NCBI GenBank assembly: GCA_030737875.1 | Contig: CM060921.1 | Span: forward strand, 399,444,192-399,508,191 | Source: Allium sativum | Taxonomy: Eukaryota; Streptophyta; Magnoliopsida; Asparagales; Amaryllidaceae | Length of the DNA: 64,000 nucleotides | Direction: 5' to 3' | Part shown: positions 1 through 9,741 of the stretch, one piece after another | Layout: every line of letters begins with the position of its first letter | How positions within the stretch are numbered: the stretch's first letter is position 1 | Made by a program: the position numbers and the translations under genes | The notes under the pieces: generated by a model | Told to the model about the DNA's origin: nothing | Database searches by the model: none | What the model saw: the letters and a program-made list of their open reading frames with translations, nothing else

Positions 1-33
1 ATTTTTAGGGCCGTAAACTGCTGGGTCGTTACA
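1..33. repeat. End of a truncated LTR (TTACA terminus)
   Basis: The first 33 bases end in gggtcgttaca, which resembles the LTR termini elsewhere in the window (ggtcattaca at 43147, ggtcgttaca at 50710). The host segment shared with 5229 onward begins immediately after it. I infer the end of an LTR retrotransposon that lies mostly to the left of the window. Either orientation is possible, because TGTAACGACCC on the minus strand would be an LTR start. Confidence 0.4.
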
Positions 34-207
34 GATTGTTTTGTAGTAAATGCACCCAAACATAAAATGGTAAAATATTAATACATTAAAATTACATTCA
101 TACTAATATGTTAGTTAAATATTCATTCAGGCAAAGTTCAAAGTAACCAACCGAAAAGAAACAGTATCAGAAGGAGGGTTGCTTCCGTGCAAACACTGAA
201 GTTTACA

Positions 208-343
208 TTAGGGCTGCACAAAGTATGGGTTGGGTCGGGTTAGACCAAATACTTTATCCGACCCACATAGGTATGGGTTTAAGGTAGCTCAACCCGTACC
301 CGACCCTATATGAGGTTGGATATGGGTTGGGTTGAACTTTACA
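208..343. mobile_element. 136-bp insertion unique to copy 1, MITE-like
   Basis: Copy 1 carries 136 bases that copy 2 lacks (gaagtttacatcacatgg at about 5395-5412). The inserted block is flanked by tttaca at 202-207 and 338-343. It begins ttagggctgcacaaagtat and is full of gggttgggt-type motifs, a composition common in small non-autonomous plant DNA transposons. The flanking repeat extends to 9 bp with one mismatch. I see no clear terminal inverted repeat, so the class is uncertain. Precise loss from copy 2 is a less likely alternative. Confidence 0.45.
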
Positions 344-770
344 TCACATGGTAGTAAAACTACACTTAACCAAAGATGAAAAAAAACAAGTTATAGGAAG
401 CAAAAACCGTTAGCTAACCACACAACTACCAGGACCAAAAATCATGGAGACCGCAGGTAGTAAAACCCAATATAAGTTATAAAAAATCACATTTTACAAT
501 TTGACTTTCAACTTTTTAAGCCTTCACCTTTGTTCCATAATATATCATCATACCCATAGCTGTAGTCATACTCATCATCATAATCATTAAATATGTCCCA
601 CTCTTATTCAGAATCCAAATCCTAAAAACAACGATCTAAAAATGCCTATTGTAAATGTCTTTAACTTGGAAACCACAATATGCATGCATTGTATGAAGTG
701 TGTTTTGTCATTACTACATTAATTGTATAATAAAAAACAAAGCCCTACAACAAAATACATGTACTCAGGG

Positions 771-1010
771 TATGTCATATGCATCTGTTCCAAATCCCTT
801 TTTATATTCAAGTTGAAAATGATAAAGCTAGTCTATAATAAGTTGACATGAGCACAGCTATTGCAAATGCATATGTAGGAAAAATGCCTCTATGATGAAA
901 TGAATAATCTTTGTTGGGATATGTTGGATAAACCATGATTCCTTTTCCTAAAGCAGCAGCAGGAGGATCCACATTCGCTTCAATGCCAAGTTTACCTTTT
1001 TTTCGTATAC
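771..1010 (-). pseudogene. Frameshifted exon-like fragment, copy 1
   Basis: This is the counterpart of the 86-codon open frame at 5777-6037. The first part reads openly, with the VDPPAAALGKG-like start and a YPTYPNKDYSFH stretch. One A is then missing in the run near 815 relative to copy 2 (ttgaaaatgat against ttgaaaaatgat), which breaks the frame before the second hydrophobic stretch. I do not recognise the family. Frame decay in one copy suggests little constraint. Confidence 0.25.
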
Positions 1011-2582
1011 CTGCTTCAGAAGAAAATGAGCATATATAAATTACCTTGCATTAGGAATTATATGCAAGGCTTGTACAAATTATATTCACTAACAATAGGT
1101 TTGAAACAATTACATGACAAAAAAATAAAATGGTAACAATTGTAGCCAAGAGCAATGGTGGATCAAGATTCTTTGAGCATTTGGTTTAATGATTATATTC
1201 CAAAAATAGTCTCCATGATAATAGAGGCAAGACAGTAAACATCTTGCTCACCCAGACCCCGCCCGAGCGACGCATCATGCAGTAGCTGATGATGATGATC
1301 GGGAGGGCAAATTATTTTAGAAATAAAATTGCAAGGGGTTAAATATAAATCGTTACCAGAGATTGAAGTTTAGTTGCGTAATAAGAAATGAGTTTCTATT
1401 TTCAAATGCCATAAAAACTTATTAAGACTGAAAAGAATAGCAAAGACATTTACAGATAGTTTGCGCCCCGTTAAATCATGCAGAGTGAAGAGGTTCGCAT
1501 TTTGTAAGTCGGTAGACTGTTAAAATGCCATGAAGCAATTGATATAAAGTGAAAAAATATATGGATGAAGATAGTAAGGACCTCTGGTCCAATCATGTCA
1601 ATCAGTTGACAATTTTAATTGAAACCATGTAAGGAATAAAGACTAATGACCAATAAATTACATCATATGAATGATCTAGTAACATATACTCCATCCAAAA
1701 ATTATGTGTAATATATATTCCATTTAATAGTAAAATAATCATAAAATGATTCAACTTTACCCTGAAAGTTATAAATAATTTAATGTTGAAAAGAAATGTT
1801 TGAAATGAAGAATATAACATAAAGAGTAGTAAATTTTATTCTATACTCAAAATTTTGTTCTATTTCCATATTCCTCAAATTTTGGGTCAACAATCGGTAC
1901 TTGATACCAAAGAAATAGGGAAAAGTTACATAAATTTTCAAGAATGCAGAAGGTCAAAGGCCTTAAGTAAGCTTGGCACAGTTAAAGAATTGCAAGTCGT
2001 ATGGAAATGCTGAGACTACTTGCACCAAAAAATTGGTATGTAATAAATAATTTTTCTTATATCGCTTATTCGTTGAAAAAAAAAACATTTTAGTTTTTGT
2101 ATGGAATATGGATGTAACAAAAGGTAGTTGTAAAGAACCAACAATGAATTTAATGCGACAGGCCTAAAGTTTGGTTCCTTGTATTAGAATAAAAATAAAA
2201 ACATGTAAGATTTCAAATAAAGCAACTGCCAAAGTTTGAATATGCTTCACCGTAACTAAACCTAAGTGGTAGAAGTTATGTTAATGCATTGACAATACAG
2301 TAAAACTAAAACTATATAAGTTACAGTCTTATTATAGCTAAGAGCCTGCTTTCATGGCTCGAATAAGTCAACAAAATTATGTATTGTATACGGTATACGA
2401 AACTTATTTGGTAAAAAAAATTTTTTTGCCTTCGGTGAAAGATGGTCAGGAAAAGGGCGATGGGATTTTCCTGCCCGACATGATGTAATGTTGTGCCAAA
2501 GAAGGCAGCAGCAGTATTTTAATTATGATATGTTAGAACATTTCTTAAATTTATGAAGATGAGACAAAGAAATTTGACCTCC

Positions 2583-2726
2583 TCATATTGATGACTCTGT
2601 GATAGACTCTCCTGTCGCTATCTCAACAACAGTTCTGCCACCAGTCTGTACGTCAACAGAGAAGGCATGTCCACTTTGGTCTATTACCCTAATGTCATCC
2701 AGAATGGAGTGCGGCCCGATATTCAT
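2583..2726 (-). pseudogene. Exon-like fragment, possible terminal exon, copy 1
   Basis: The minus strand has an open stretch of 47 residues starting MNIGPHSILDDIRV and ending ESITESSI before TGA at 2583-2585. An AG precedes it (atag then gcaactatg), which would suit a splice acceptor, so it looks like a 3-prime terminal exon. Codon choice and amino acid balance look more like protein than the AT-rich surroundings. I do not recognise the family. Copy 2 (22023-22166) differs by three substitutions, all changing an amino acid, which argues against present constraint. Confidence 0.35.
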
Positions 2727-3239
2727 AGTTGCCTATGCATACTCACATAAACAGGCCCAACTATGAGTATACTAATAAAAGCCATTTATGTATAGCTTAG
2801 CTGAAATATATAGTTGACGATAAAGCATGACTGAATCATCAAAAAAAAAAAAAAATTGATGGGTACCAGATTGCCTAAACATTTGCAAGTTCCATAGCAA
2901 GAAAGTTTGAGGGAACCATTCTAATCAACATATATAAAGATGGGAAAAGCCGTGTAGATGTAATTTTTTGCACAACATGTAATGAGCAGAGGTAAGGTAT
3001 AGATAAGCTTTGTAGAAAAATATTGACTACGTTATCATGTCTTGTACTGATCATGTTGCAGTGATGGCCTTAGATAGGGAATTCAAAATGGTTTTTTCCC
3101 TATAACATCGTTTACTCGTTAAAGCTTAACATATGCAGTAATATGATGCAATTATTATAAACAATTACTCATAGCCGATAACGAGATTTATTTGTATTAA
3201 CTTATAGTGTTTCAATGGAATGTTGATGTGATGCAACTT

Positions 3240-3299
3240 TGGTGTGCTCAGTTCTTCCAATAGTACGACACCTACTCCCTCTCCCATAACAAATTCAGC
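3240..3299 (-). pseudogene. Beta-ketoacyl-ACP synthase-like fragment, copy 1
   Basis: After an AG on the minus strand (acgttcag), the frame reads AEFVMGEGVGVVLLEELSTP. This closely resembles the conserved FVMGEGAGVLVLEELEHA block of condensing enzymes of the KAS I/II type, which elongate fatty acids on acyl carrier protein in plastids or mitochondria. Only about 20 residues match. I found no catalytic Cys or His blocks in neighbouring sequence and no clear splice donor after it. I read it as a relic exon, not a working gene. The motif match is seen; the gene identity is inferred. Confidence 0.4.
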
Positions 3300-4360
3300 C
3301 TGAACGTAAAGTGTGTAAGTGATGGTCATTAAACTAAAATATTGATGAAAAATACTACTGATTGCACCTGGTTAAAAATCGATGTGTGTTAGTTGATGAT
3401 GACAAAAAGGAGATATACTGTAGTCAACAATATGCAAGCACCATAAGTTGTTTTGATGAAGGAAAATATGAGCAAGTTTTATTTCCGAAGTAATAAGAAG
3501 GAAAGTCCCATGGAATCACCTAAACTAAAGCAAAAGGATGGAGCGTGAAAAATGGTACATAACTTATCCAGCATGAATATGTATTAAGGCTAGTTTCATC
3601 AAAGAGCAACTAAAATAATTAGCAATTATCTTGAAGCAAGTTTTAAAAGTCTAACTCTTCTGATTCTTCATGCATTGTTAATTGTGTATAAATGAAATTA
3701 CAACTCGCAACATACCCAGCAGTAATAAATTAATTTAAAAAATATAACAACCACAAATATGACAGTGAGACACAAACATATTGAACAGCCAAAGAATAAA
3801 TGGAGGACACAAATAAACATGTTAAATATTGAATCGTCCCCAAAAACGTCTACCATCTTCAATATGCAGTAATATAAATCTATCATGACGTTATTATTAG
3901 TTATATTTCAAGAAAGTTGTTTGGAATTGAATTACACATATCCGGTAATACGTTTACAGATTCTAAGGTGGCAATTGTACATATATAGATGGAAATAATA
4001 TAAGAATATCAGTAGAACATATAAAAAGGAGCATAAAATTAAGAATGGAGATGGCTCGTCAAATCAGGTAATGTACATATGCCAACAATTTTGAAGTTGT
4101 AGACCACCGTAATTTGCACTTGTTTATTATAATCAATAGCCAGCAAAGTTTGATTTTAATTTAGCATATAAAAGAACATGTTCTGTAAAACAACTTCGGT
4201 ACACAGTAGTAATTAAACAGGGATCGAGAAATCAAGGAAAAGAAGAGTCTGTTTAATCAGTAAGATGATTCAGAGCTTATCCTAACAGAATTCAATGTAA
4301 TTATGGGTGAAGAATGATAAACTCCAAAAGTTTGCCCCAAAAATTCCATTTTTATTAGGG

Positions 4361-4552
4361 TTAAAGAAAAAAATATTGTTTACCTGAGGTGAAATCGTCG
4401 ATTTCGATCAACAGTAATAACGAGCAAACAACCGAGAAAGAAAGATGGTAGAAGTGGGTAGATCGATTATCATTCAGATGGTAGTTGTGGACAACATCGT
4501 ATAGGCGGCAGTAAACCTTCGGATACAACCTGATGGTTGTTGGTCCGTGCAA
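4361..4552 (-). pseudogene. Possible first exon of a lost gene, copy 1
   Basis: On the minus strand an ATG at 4552 opens a 63-codon frame. It runs into a strong 5-prime splice site (cctcag then gtaaac) near 4382, so a coding exon of roughly 56 residues ending near EIDDFTS is possible. A hydrophobic stretch, SFSVVCSLLLLIEI, lies just before the junction. In copy 2 (26054-26245) the junction has become cctaat gtaaac, losing the exon-side consensus and gaining an in-frame TAA. Family unknown. It could be the 5-prime end of the gene whose other relics lie at 2583 and 3240, but nothing joins them directly. Confidence 0.25.
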
Positions 4553-4790
4553 AGAAAGAAAGGAAAAAAGGAGTTTAGTGGAGGGAGAGTTCTATGGAGC
4601 CATTATAGGAATGAAATATAACCATTATGGGAACGTGTTATGGGCGTAGTGGTTAAGAAATGTATGTGCGTGCGTCGAAAGTAAAAAAACGCAGATACGA
4701 AGGGTATTGCTGCATTTCAAATTGAAGATGGAATTGCAGTGCAACATCAGCATTGCCAAGTTCCTGTTTTTAGGTTTAAGTAATAGAAAT

Positions 4791-5228
4791 ACCCTTCTAT
4801 TTTTTTTTAATATACAAATCTACTCTGGTGCCTTCAGGATGCAACGCAATATATGGTGCATTCAGGGAAGTACGCTGAGATACTGTGTGGTATCATGGAA
4901 GCACCACGTAATTATCGTAGGGTATTTTTGGTGGAGGCCATTAAGAATTTTTTTTTTTAAATTAGTAGACTATTCTGTAAAATGATGAATTTGAATAGAA
5001 TTTTACTTTTCATATTGAAAAGCAACTTCTAAATTATTAGACATCCTCTTAATGCAAGTTAATAGAGCAGCTAAAATATTATCGTTTAGTTGGCTCATTA
5101 AATTTTAGAGGTACATTAAAGCAAATAGTATAAAAGAACACAACCCTAATATACCATCGTCTGAGCACAACATAAATGAAGATCTCCACACAAACAGTTT
5201 CATAAGGACATCCAAATAAATTACAAGA
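4791..5228. other. Spacer between the two duplicated segments
   Basis: This 438-bp AT-rich stretch has no counterpart at the end of copy 2. It holds homopolymer runs (t runs near 4801 and 4950) but no gene, RNA or repeat that I can support. An open frame of 92 codons crosses into it from 4707, but it is not conserved in copy 2. Confidence 0.6.
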
Positions 5229-5776
5229 TTGATTGTTTTGTAGTAAATGCACCCAAACATAAAATGGTAAAATATTAACACGTTAAATTACATGCATACT
5301 AATATGTCAGTTAAATATTCATTCAGGCAAAGTTCAAAGTAACCAACCGGAAAGAAACAGTATCAGAAAGAGGGTTGCTTCCATGCAAACATTGAAGTTT
5401 ACATCACATGGTAGTACAACTACACTTAACCAAAGATGAAAAAAAAAAAAAAACACAGTTATAGGAAGCAAAAACCGTTAGCTAACCACACAACTACCAG
5501 GACCAAAAATCATGGAGACCGCAGGTAGTAAAACCCAATATAAGTTATAAAAAATCATACAATTTTACTTTCAACTTTTTAAGCCTTCACCATTGTTCCA
5601 TAATATATCATCATACCCATAGCTATAGTCATACTCATCATCATAATCATTAAATATGTCCCACTCTTATTCAGAATCCAAATCCTGAAAACAACGATCT
5701 AAAAATGCCTATTGTGAATGTCTTTAACTTGGAAACCACAATATGCATGCATTGTATGAAGTGTGTTTTGTCATTA

Positions 5777-6037
5777 CTACATTAATTGTATAATAAAAAA
5801 ACAAAGCCCTACAACAAAATACATGTACTCAGGGTATGTCGTATGCATCTGTTCCAAATCCCTTTTTATATTCAAGTTGAAAAATGATACAGCTAGTCTA
5901 TAATAAGTTGACATGAGCACAACTACTGCAAATAAATATGTAGGAAAAATGACTCCAGGATGAAATGAATAATCTTTGTTGGGATATGTTGGATAAACCA
6001 TGGTTCCTTTTCCTAAAGCAGCAGCAGGAGGATCCAC
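5777..6037 (-). pseudogene. Unrecognised 86-codon frame with two hydrophobic stretches, copy 2
   Basis: The minus-strand frame continues upstream from the ATG as LGIEANVDPPAAALGKG without an immediate stop, and acceptor-like AG dinucleotides lie before it. It contains YPTYPNKDYSFHPG, then a hydrophobic stretch (about residues 30-52) and a second at the C-terminus (about residues 71-86), so a small membrane protein or terminal exon is possible. Copy 1 has a one-base deletion in this frame. I do not recognise the family and would not call it a functional gene. Confidence 0.25.
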
Positions 6038-6533
6038 ATTCGCTTCAATGCCAAGTTTACCTTTTTTTCATATACCTGCTTTAGAAGAAAATGAGCATAT
6101 ATAAATTACCTTGCATTAGGAATTATATGCAAGGCTTGTACAAATTATATTCACTAACAATAGGTCTGAAACAATTACCTGACAAAAAAATAAAATGGTA
6201 ATAATTGTAGCCAAGAGCGATGGTGGATCAAGATTCTGTGAGCATTTGGTTTAATGATTATATTCCCAAAATAGCCTCTGTAACACCCCGGATTTTTCCG
6301 TTAACAGTAAATTAACAAATTAAAGTATAATTATATTGTAACAGAAAAATTAAGGGAAACGGACATCACCATTGCGTTCGTCTCGGAATTCTGCTTGAGA
6401 TAGAGTCCGAGTTTGCGCAAAACGGATAACGTATGAAGAAGATATCTTTAATTTAAATATTACAGCAAAACATGAAAAAAGAGAAGTAAGGAGAGGACAA
6501 TAATTATTATTGTCCTAAGACTTATTAACAAAA

Positions 6534-6606
6534 GCCTCTGTAGCTCAGTTGGTTAAGGCATTGGATTTGTAGCATGGAGGTCAGGGGTTCGAACCCCGGC
6601 GGCAAC
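6534..6606 (+). other. tRNA-like block inside the 5-prime LTR
   Basis: The block has an A-box (tagctcagttgg) and a perfect B-box (ggttcgaaccc) at tRNA spacing, about 73 nt in all. The 5-prime gcctctg can pair imperfectly with ggcggc near the 3-prime end. The D and anticodon stems do not close well and the T stem is shifted, so this is a tRNA-derived relic and not a working tRNA gene. The internal boxes could still bind TFIIIC or drive Pol III transcription. That is inference. A diverged copy is in the other LTR at 12934. Confidence 0.55.
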
Positions 6607-6734
6607 ATAATTTTTATCTCTGTTTTAGAGAGGGCCAACTGAGCATGCAAATACATGTATGTATACAAATTCAAATTTTGAAAGGATAAGAACGTACATA
6701 TAACGAAATAAAGAAAATATATGTATATATATGA

Positions 6735-6787
<53 letters not shown>
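6735..6787. repeat. (AT)n microsatellite in the 5-prime LTR
   Basis: An uninterrupted AT dinucleotide run of about 53 bases. The same position in the 3-prime LTR (13135-13158) has about 24 bases, showing slippage since insertion. Open frames coding for YIYIYI across it are artefacts. Confidence 0.95.
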
Positions 6788-6791
<4 letters not shown>

Positions 6792-7025
6792 AAAATATAT
6801 GTATACAATAGATAAAATTCAAATAGACTAAAACAGCTCAATTTAAAGTTTAATTTTTGAAAATCGAACCCAGTCCCTCCTGGCTGGCCTGGTCTGTGTT
6901 TGGTCGAATTTCTGTGGGTTGCTTTGTCATTAGGGCTAGGTGGCAAGTTTTAATTGGTCTCTCTATCTAATGAATGGCTACGATCTAACCTAGCAACATC
7001 AATGGTTCTAATCAATTCCTAACCT

Positions 7026-7035
7026 CTATATAAAC
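7026..7035 (+). promoter_or_regulatory. TATA box of the 5-prime LTR promoter
   Basis: The motif tatataaaca sits in an otherwise mixed-composition stretch and is repeated at the same place in the 3-prime LTR (about 13396). Transcription of the element would start about 30 bp downstream, leaving roughly 2.5 kb of LTR as R-U5 leader. Position and motif are seen; promoter activity is inferred. Confidence 0.5.
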
Positions 7036-7489
7036 AACCCTAGACTAAACCCTAATCTATTCATTCAAATTAAGAGCATAGCCGCCATGTTGCTAAGGAA
7101 CGACTAAGAGTAGCCGCCATCTAGAGAGAGAGGATTAGGGAGAAAGTTCTAAAGCCTAAAGCAATTCAAGCAACCTAAAGCTAATCAATTCAACAAAGGA
7201 ATCATATCTCTTAATTAGAGAATTTGCCGCAACCATTGTAAGTAGAGTATTACTTTGGTATGAACAAATGATTGTGTAGATATGTATGCTTGAATTGTGG
7301 CAATGAAATTCGTATTTGTGCGATTTATATACTTTTGGATATTCTGAATTATGTCATTCAATTATAAAGAACTACATGCGGTAGTTCTATGCAAATATAC
7401 GTTTGGAATATTGCGCAAATTATGTAGTCTATGTTGAAGCTACATGTATGTAGTTGATTGAAATTCATGCAAGTTTGGGGCTTTGTTAT

Positions 7490-7786
7490 TATGCCATGTT
7501 TATGCTAGAAGTATTTATGCCATGCTTATGTTTGACATTATGCCATGTTTATGCTAGAAGTATTTATGCCATGCTTATGTTTGACATTATGCCATGTTTA
7601 TGCTAGAAGTATTTATGCCATGCTTATATTTGACATTATGCCATGTTTATGCTAGAAGTATTTATGCCATGCTTACGTTTGACATTATGCCATGTTTATG
7701 CTAGAAGTATTTATGCCATGTTTGACATTATGCCATGTTTATGCTAAAAGTATTTATGCCATGCTTATGTTTGACATTATGCCTAA
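7490..7786 (+). repeat. 49-bp tandem array in the 5-prime LTR
   Basis: About six units of 49 bp follow each other, each containing atgccatgtttatgctagaa and atttatgccatgcttatg. Later units carry point changes and one is shortened (atgccatgtttgac). The array is preserved in the 3-prime LTR at 13860-14156. It is not a CRISPR array: there are no unique spacers. Confidence 0.95.
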
Positions 7787-9555
7787 GTAAAAATATAGGT
7801 TCATGGGTCAATAATGATATCTCAATTACAAGTTCACATGCTTTGATTCATGTCACCTATGTTACCACTATGCAAGTACACCAGTTTCTATTATGTATTT
7901 CCAACGTCATATGCAAGTTCATGCGCTCACCTTCCCCTCTTTGTGTATGTAATCACGCTTTAAGCCTCCCCTTTTCGCATGGCTAAATTGGGCTTTAAAA
8001 GGCTAAACCCAATATATATAAACGGACGTGTAAAACGGGGGAAAATAATGTTGGGTTAAAATTACTAATGAATGAAAACTAAAGTAGAAGGGCCCAAATT
8101 CAAGTATGGGTTGGGCCCATGATTGGTGTAACCTTTACACCATTAACTTAATAATGGGCCGCAAATATTTACATATAAGAAATAAAGAAGAATGACAAGA
8201 TATATAAATGTAGAAAATACGATATGTTTAACCCGAGGTTGGATTGAGTTGTGATGTAAACCTGCCCGGAACCGCCCGGCTGTCCAGTAGTCACAACAAT
8301 ACCTATCCAATGTGGGAGGTTAAACATGGAGCCCAATAAGGACCCGAGGTTAGACTGAGTTGTGGCGTAAGACTGCCCGGAACCAACCGGCAACAGGCAG
8401 CCATAGCAATACCTGTCTAATGTGAGAGGTTAGGGCCTTAATAAGACAATTAAGGCTGAATCAGGATTGTTAGGATTAAGTGGACTAAGACTTAATCAAA
8501 ATGGAACATGCTAAACTAAACGGACTGGTGGGGTTAGGTTAGAAAACACTTAACCAACTTAGCATGTTGGCTAGAGATAGAAAACCTAGTAACGGGGGAC
8601 CCTTTTCAGCAGTAACCCTACACGGTGTATCATGATACCCTGAAACTAGGCAGGGTGGGGCACGATTACTGGGCTGATTGTAAGAGGTCAAATCGACGAC
8701 GGTGGTGTAGCAGTGTAGGTTCTAACGGTGTGCGGGCGTGCACGCACTCCGGCGCAGAAAAATAAGGCACTGGACACCAGTAGCATACCTTTGCACTCTA
8801 AGGTTGTGTCGGGTTGCCACTATGGGACTTGATACACCCCATGGTGGGACCAGCATAGGTAACTACAGACATCGGGGGCCGTAAGACACATGTAACTATG
8901 CGAGTAGGAGCCGATCATCGTAGAATGGATCACATCACCCTGATTTTGGGGTGCAAAATTGGAAACTAGTTTATATGGGTTCAGAGATTAACATGGGGTA
9001 CGATAGTATATTCGACCCTAGATAACTTAACCAAGTTTATAATGTTGCCCACTTCCTGTTTTACTTATCATACCCAGTTCTTTATTCATAGACAAAGTAG
9101 TACTAGGCTTACTCAGGCTTTATGTCTGACTCTATTTTTCTTTCGTCTTCTTTCTTCCGTTTTCCCCCCCAGGTCCTCAGGGAGGGAACACAGCAGCTTG
9201 ACCTACCTCAACATCCATCTTGAAGAAGAGAAATGTATTGCTTGGACTTTCCTGTTTTGAACTATGGCTTTGGACAATCCACTATGGGGCTTTGGCAGTT
9301 TGTCTACGTTTTATTTATGCTTCTTTAAAAATAATGTACTCAAGACAAATTATGAAGTGTTATGTTATGTTTTTGGAAAGGATGTTGTTGTAACACGTAT
9401 TTGACTTTGTGAAATAAAGTTTGTTGTTCTTCCGCTGTTTACAAATATGTGTTCTTATATCTGTCTTGTATATCTGTGACTTGTACTTATAAACCTCCAC
9501 CAAAATTAGGGCATTCCCTTTGAGAGTAACCCTAACAGAGGTGGGGTGTTTCACT

Positions 9556-9568
9556 TGGTATCAGAGCA
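9556..9568 (+). other. Primer binding site, initiator-Met tRNA type
   Basis: The 13 bases tggtatcagagca lie two bases after the LTR end. This is the usual plant primer site complementary to the 3-prime end of initiator methionine tRNA, used to start minus-strand DNA synthesis. It is intact. Confidence 0.95.
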
Positions 9569-9741
9569 TAGGTTTACCAGATAAGATAAAAAGTTTTGAA
9601 AAATTATTTTCAAAAAGGAAATTTAAAGAAGCATTTTTAAAAGAAAAATATTATTTTATTTTTAAAAGGCAAAGTCCACTCCCCAAAGCCATAGGAACTA
9701 TCTCTTATCCTTCGTTTTGAATCTATCCTTTTTGTTTCAGC

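Larger units (their letters stand above)
32..4790 (+). repeat. Tandem host segment, copy 1 (no large insertion)
   Basis: This stretch aligns in direct orientation with 5229-27885 once four transposons are removed from the latter. Matching anchors include the start (gattgttttgtagtaaatgc) and the end (aagttcct, then ttttaggtttaagtaatag). Divergence is a few percent, with scattered indels. Much of it is noncoding and AT-rich, with short exon-like pieces on the minus strand annotated separately. It contains the undisturbed target sites of the gypsy, copia, hAT and Harbinger elements in copy 2. No full-length gene is visible. Confidence 0.9.
6279..9553 (+). repeat. 5-prime LTR of the left gypsy element (3275 bp)
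   Basis: It begins tgtaacaccccgg and ends ggggtgtttca, directly before the primer binding site. It is unusually long and contains a tRNA-like block (6534), an AT microsatellite (about 6735-6787), a TATA-box promoter (about 7026), a 49-bp tandem array (7490-7786) and cytosine-rich sequence near 9165. It is 31 bp longer than the 3-prime LTR, mostly because of the AT repeat. Confidence 0.95.

Noticed and set aside
6534..6606. Functional tRNA gene
   Set aside because: A- and B-boxes are present, but D, anticodon and T stems do not fold properly and the acceptor stem is imperfect, so it is listed only as tRNA-like.
6625..6946. Open frames with long YIYIYI tracts
   Set aside because: They translate the AT microsatellite; the tract length differs between the two LTRs.
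7043..7062. Telomere-like ccctaaaccctaa motif in the LTR
   Set aside because: Only one or two imperfect units; part of the LTR leader and not an interstitial telomere array.
7490..7786. CRISPR-like 49-bp array
   Set aside because: Head-to-tail tandem repeat without spacers, located inside an LTR and copied in both LTRs.
7735..7986. 83-codon frame starting MFMLKVFMPCLC, also at 14105
   Set aside because: It starts inside the tandem array of the LTR and is present in both LTRs only because they are copies. No family resemblance.
8169..8393. 74-codon minus-strand frame with two QPGGSGQ/PVGSGQ segments, also at 14539
   Set aside because: It is produced by the two related cccggaacc blocks of the LTR; the similarity is at DNA level and no coding context exists.
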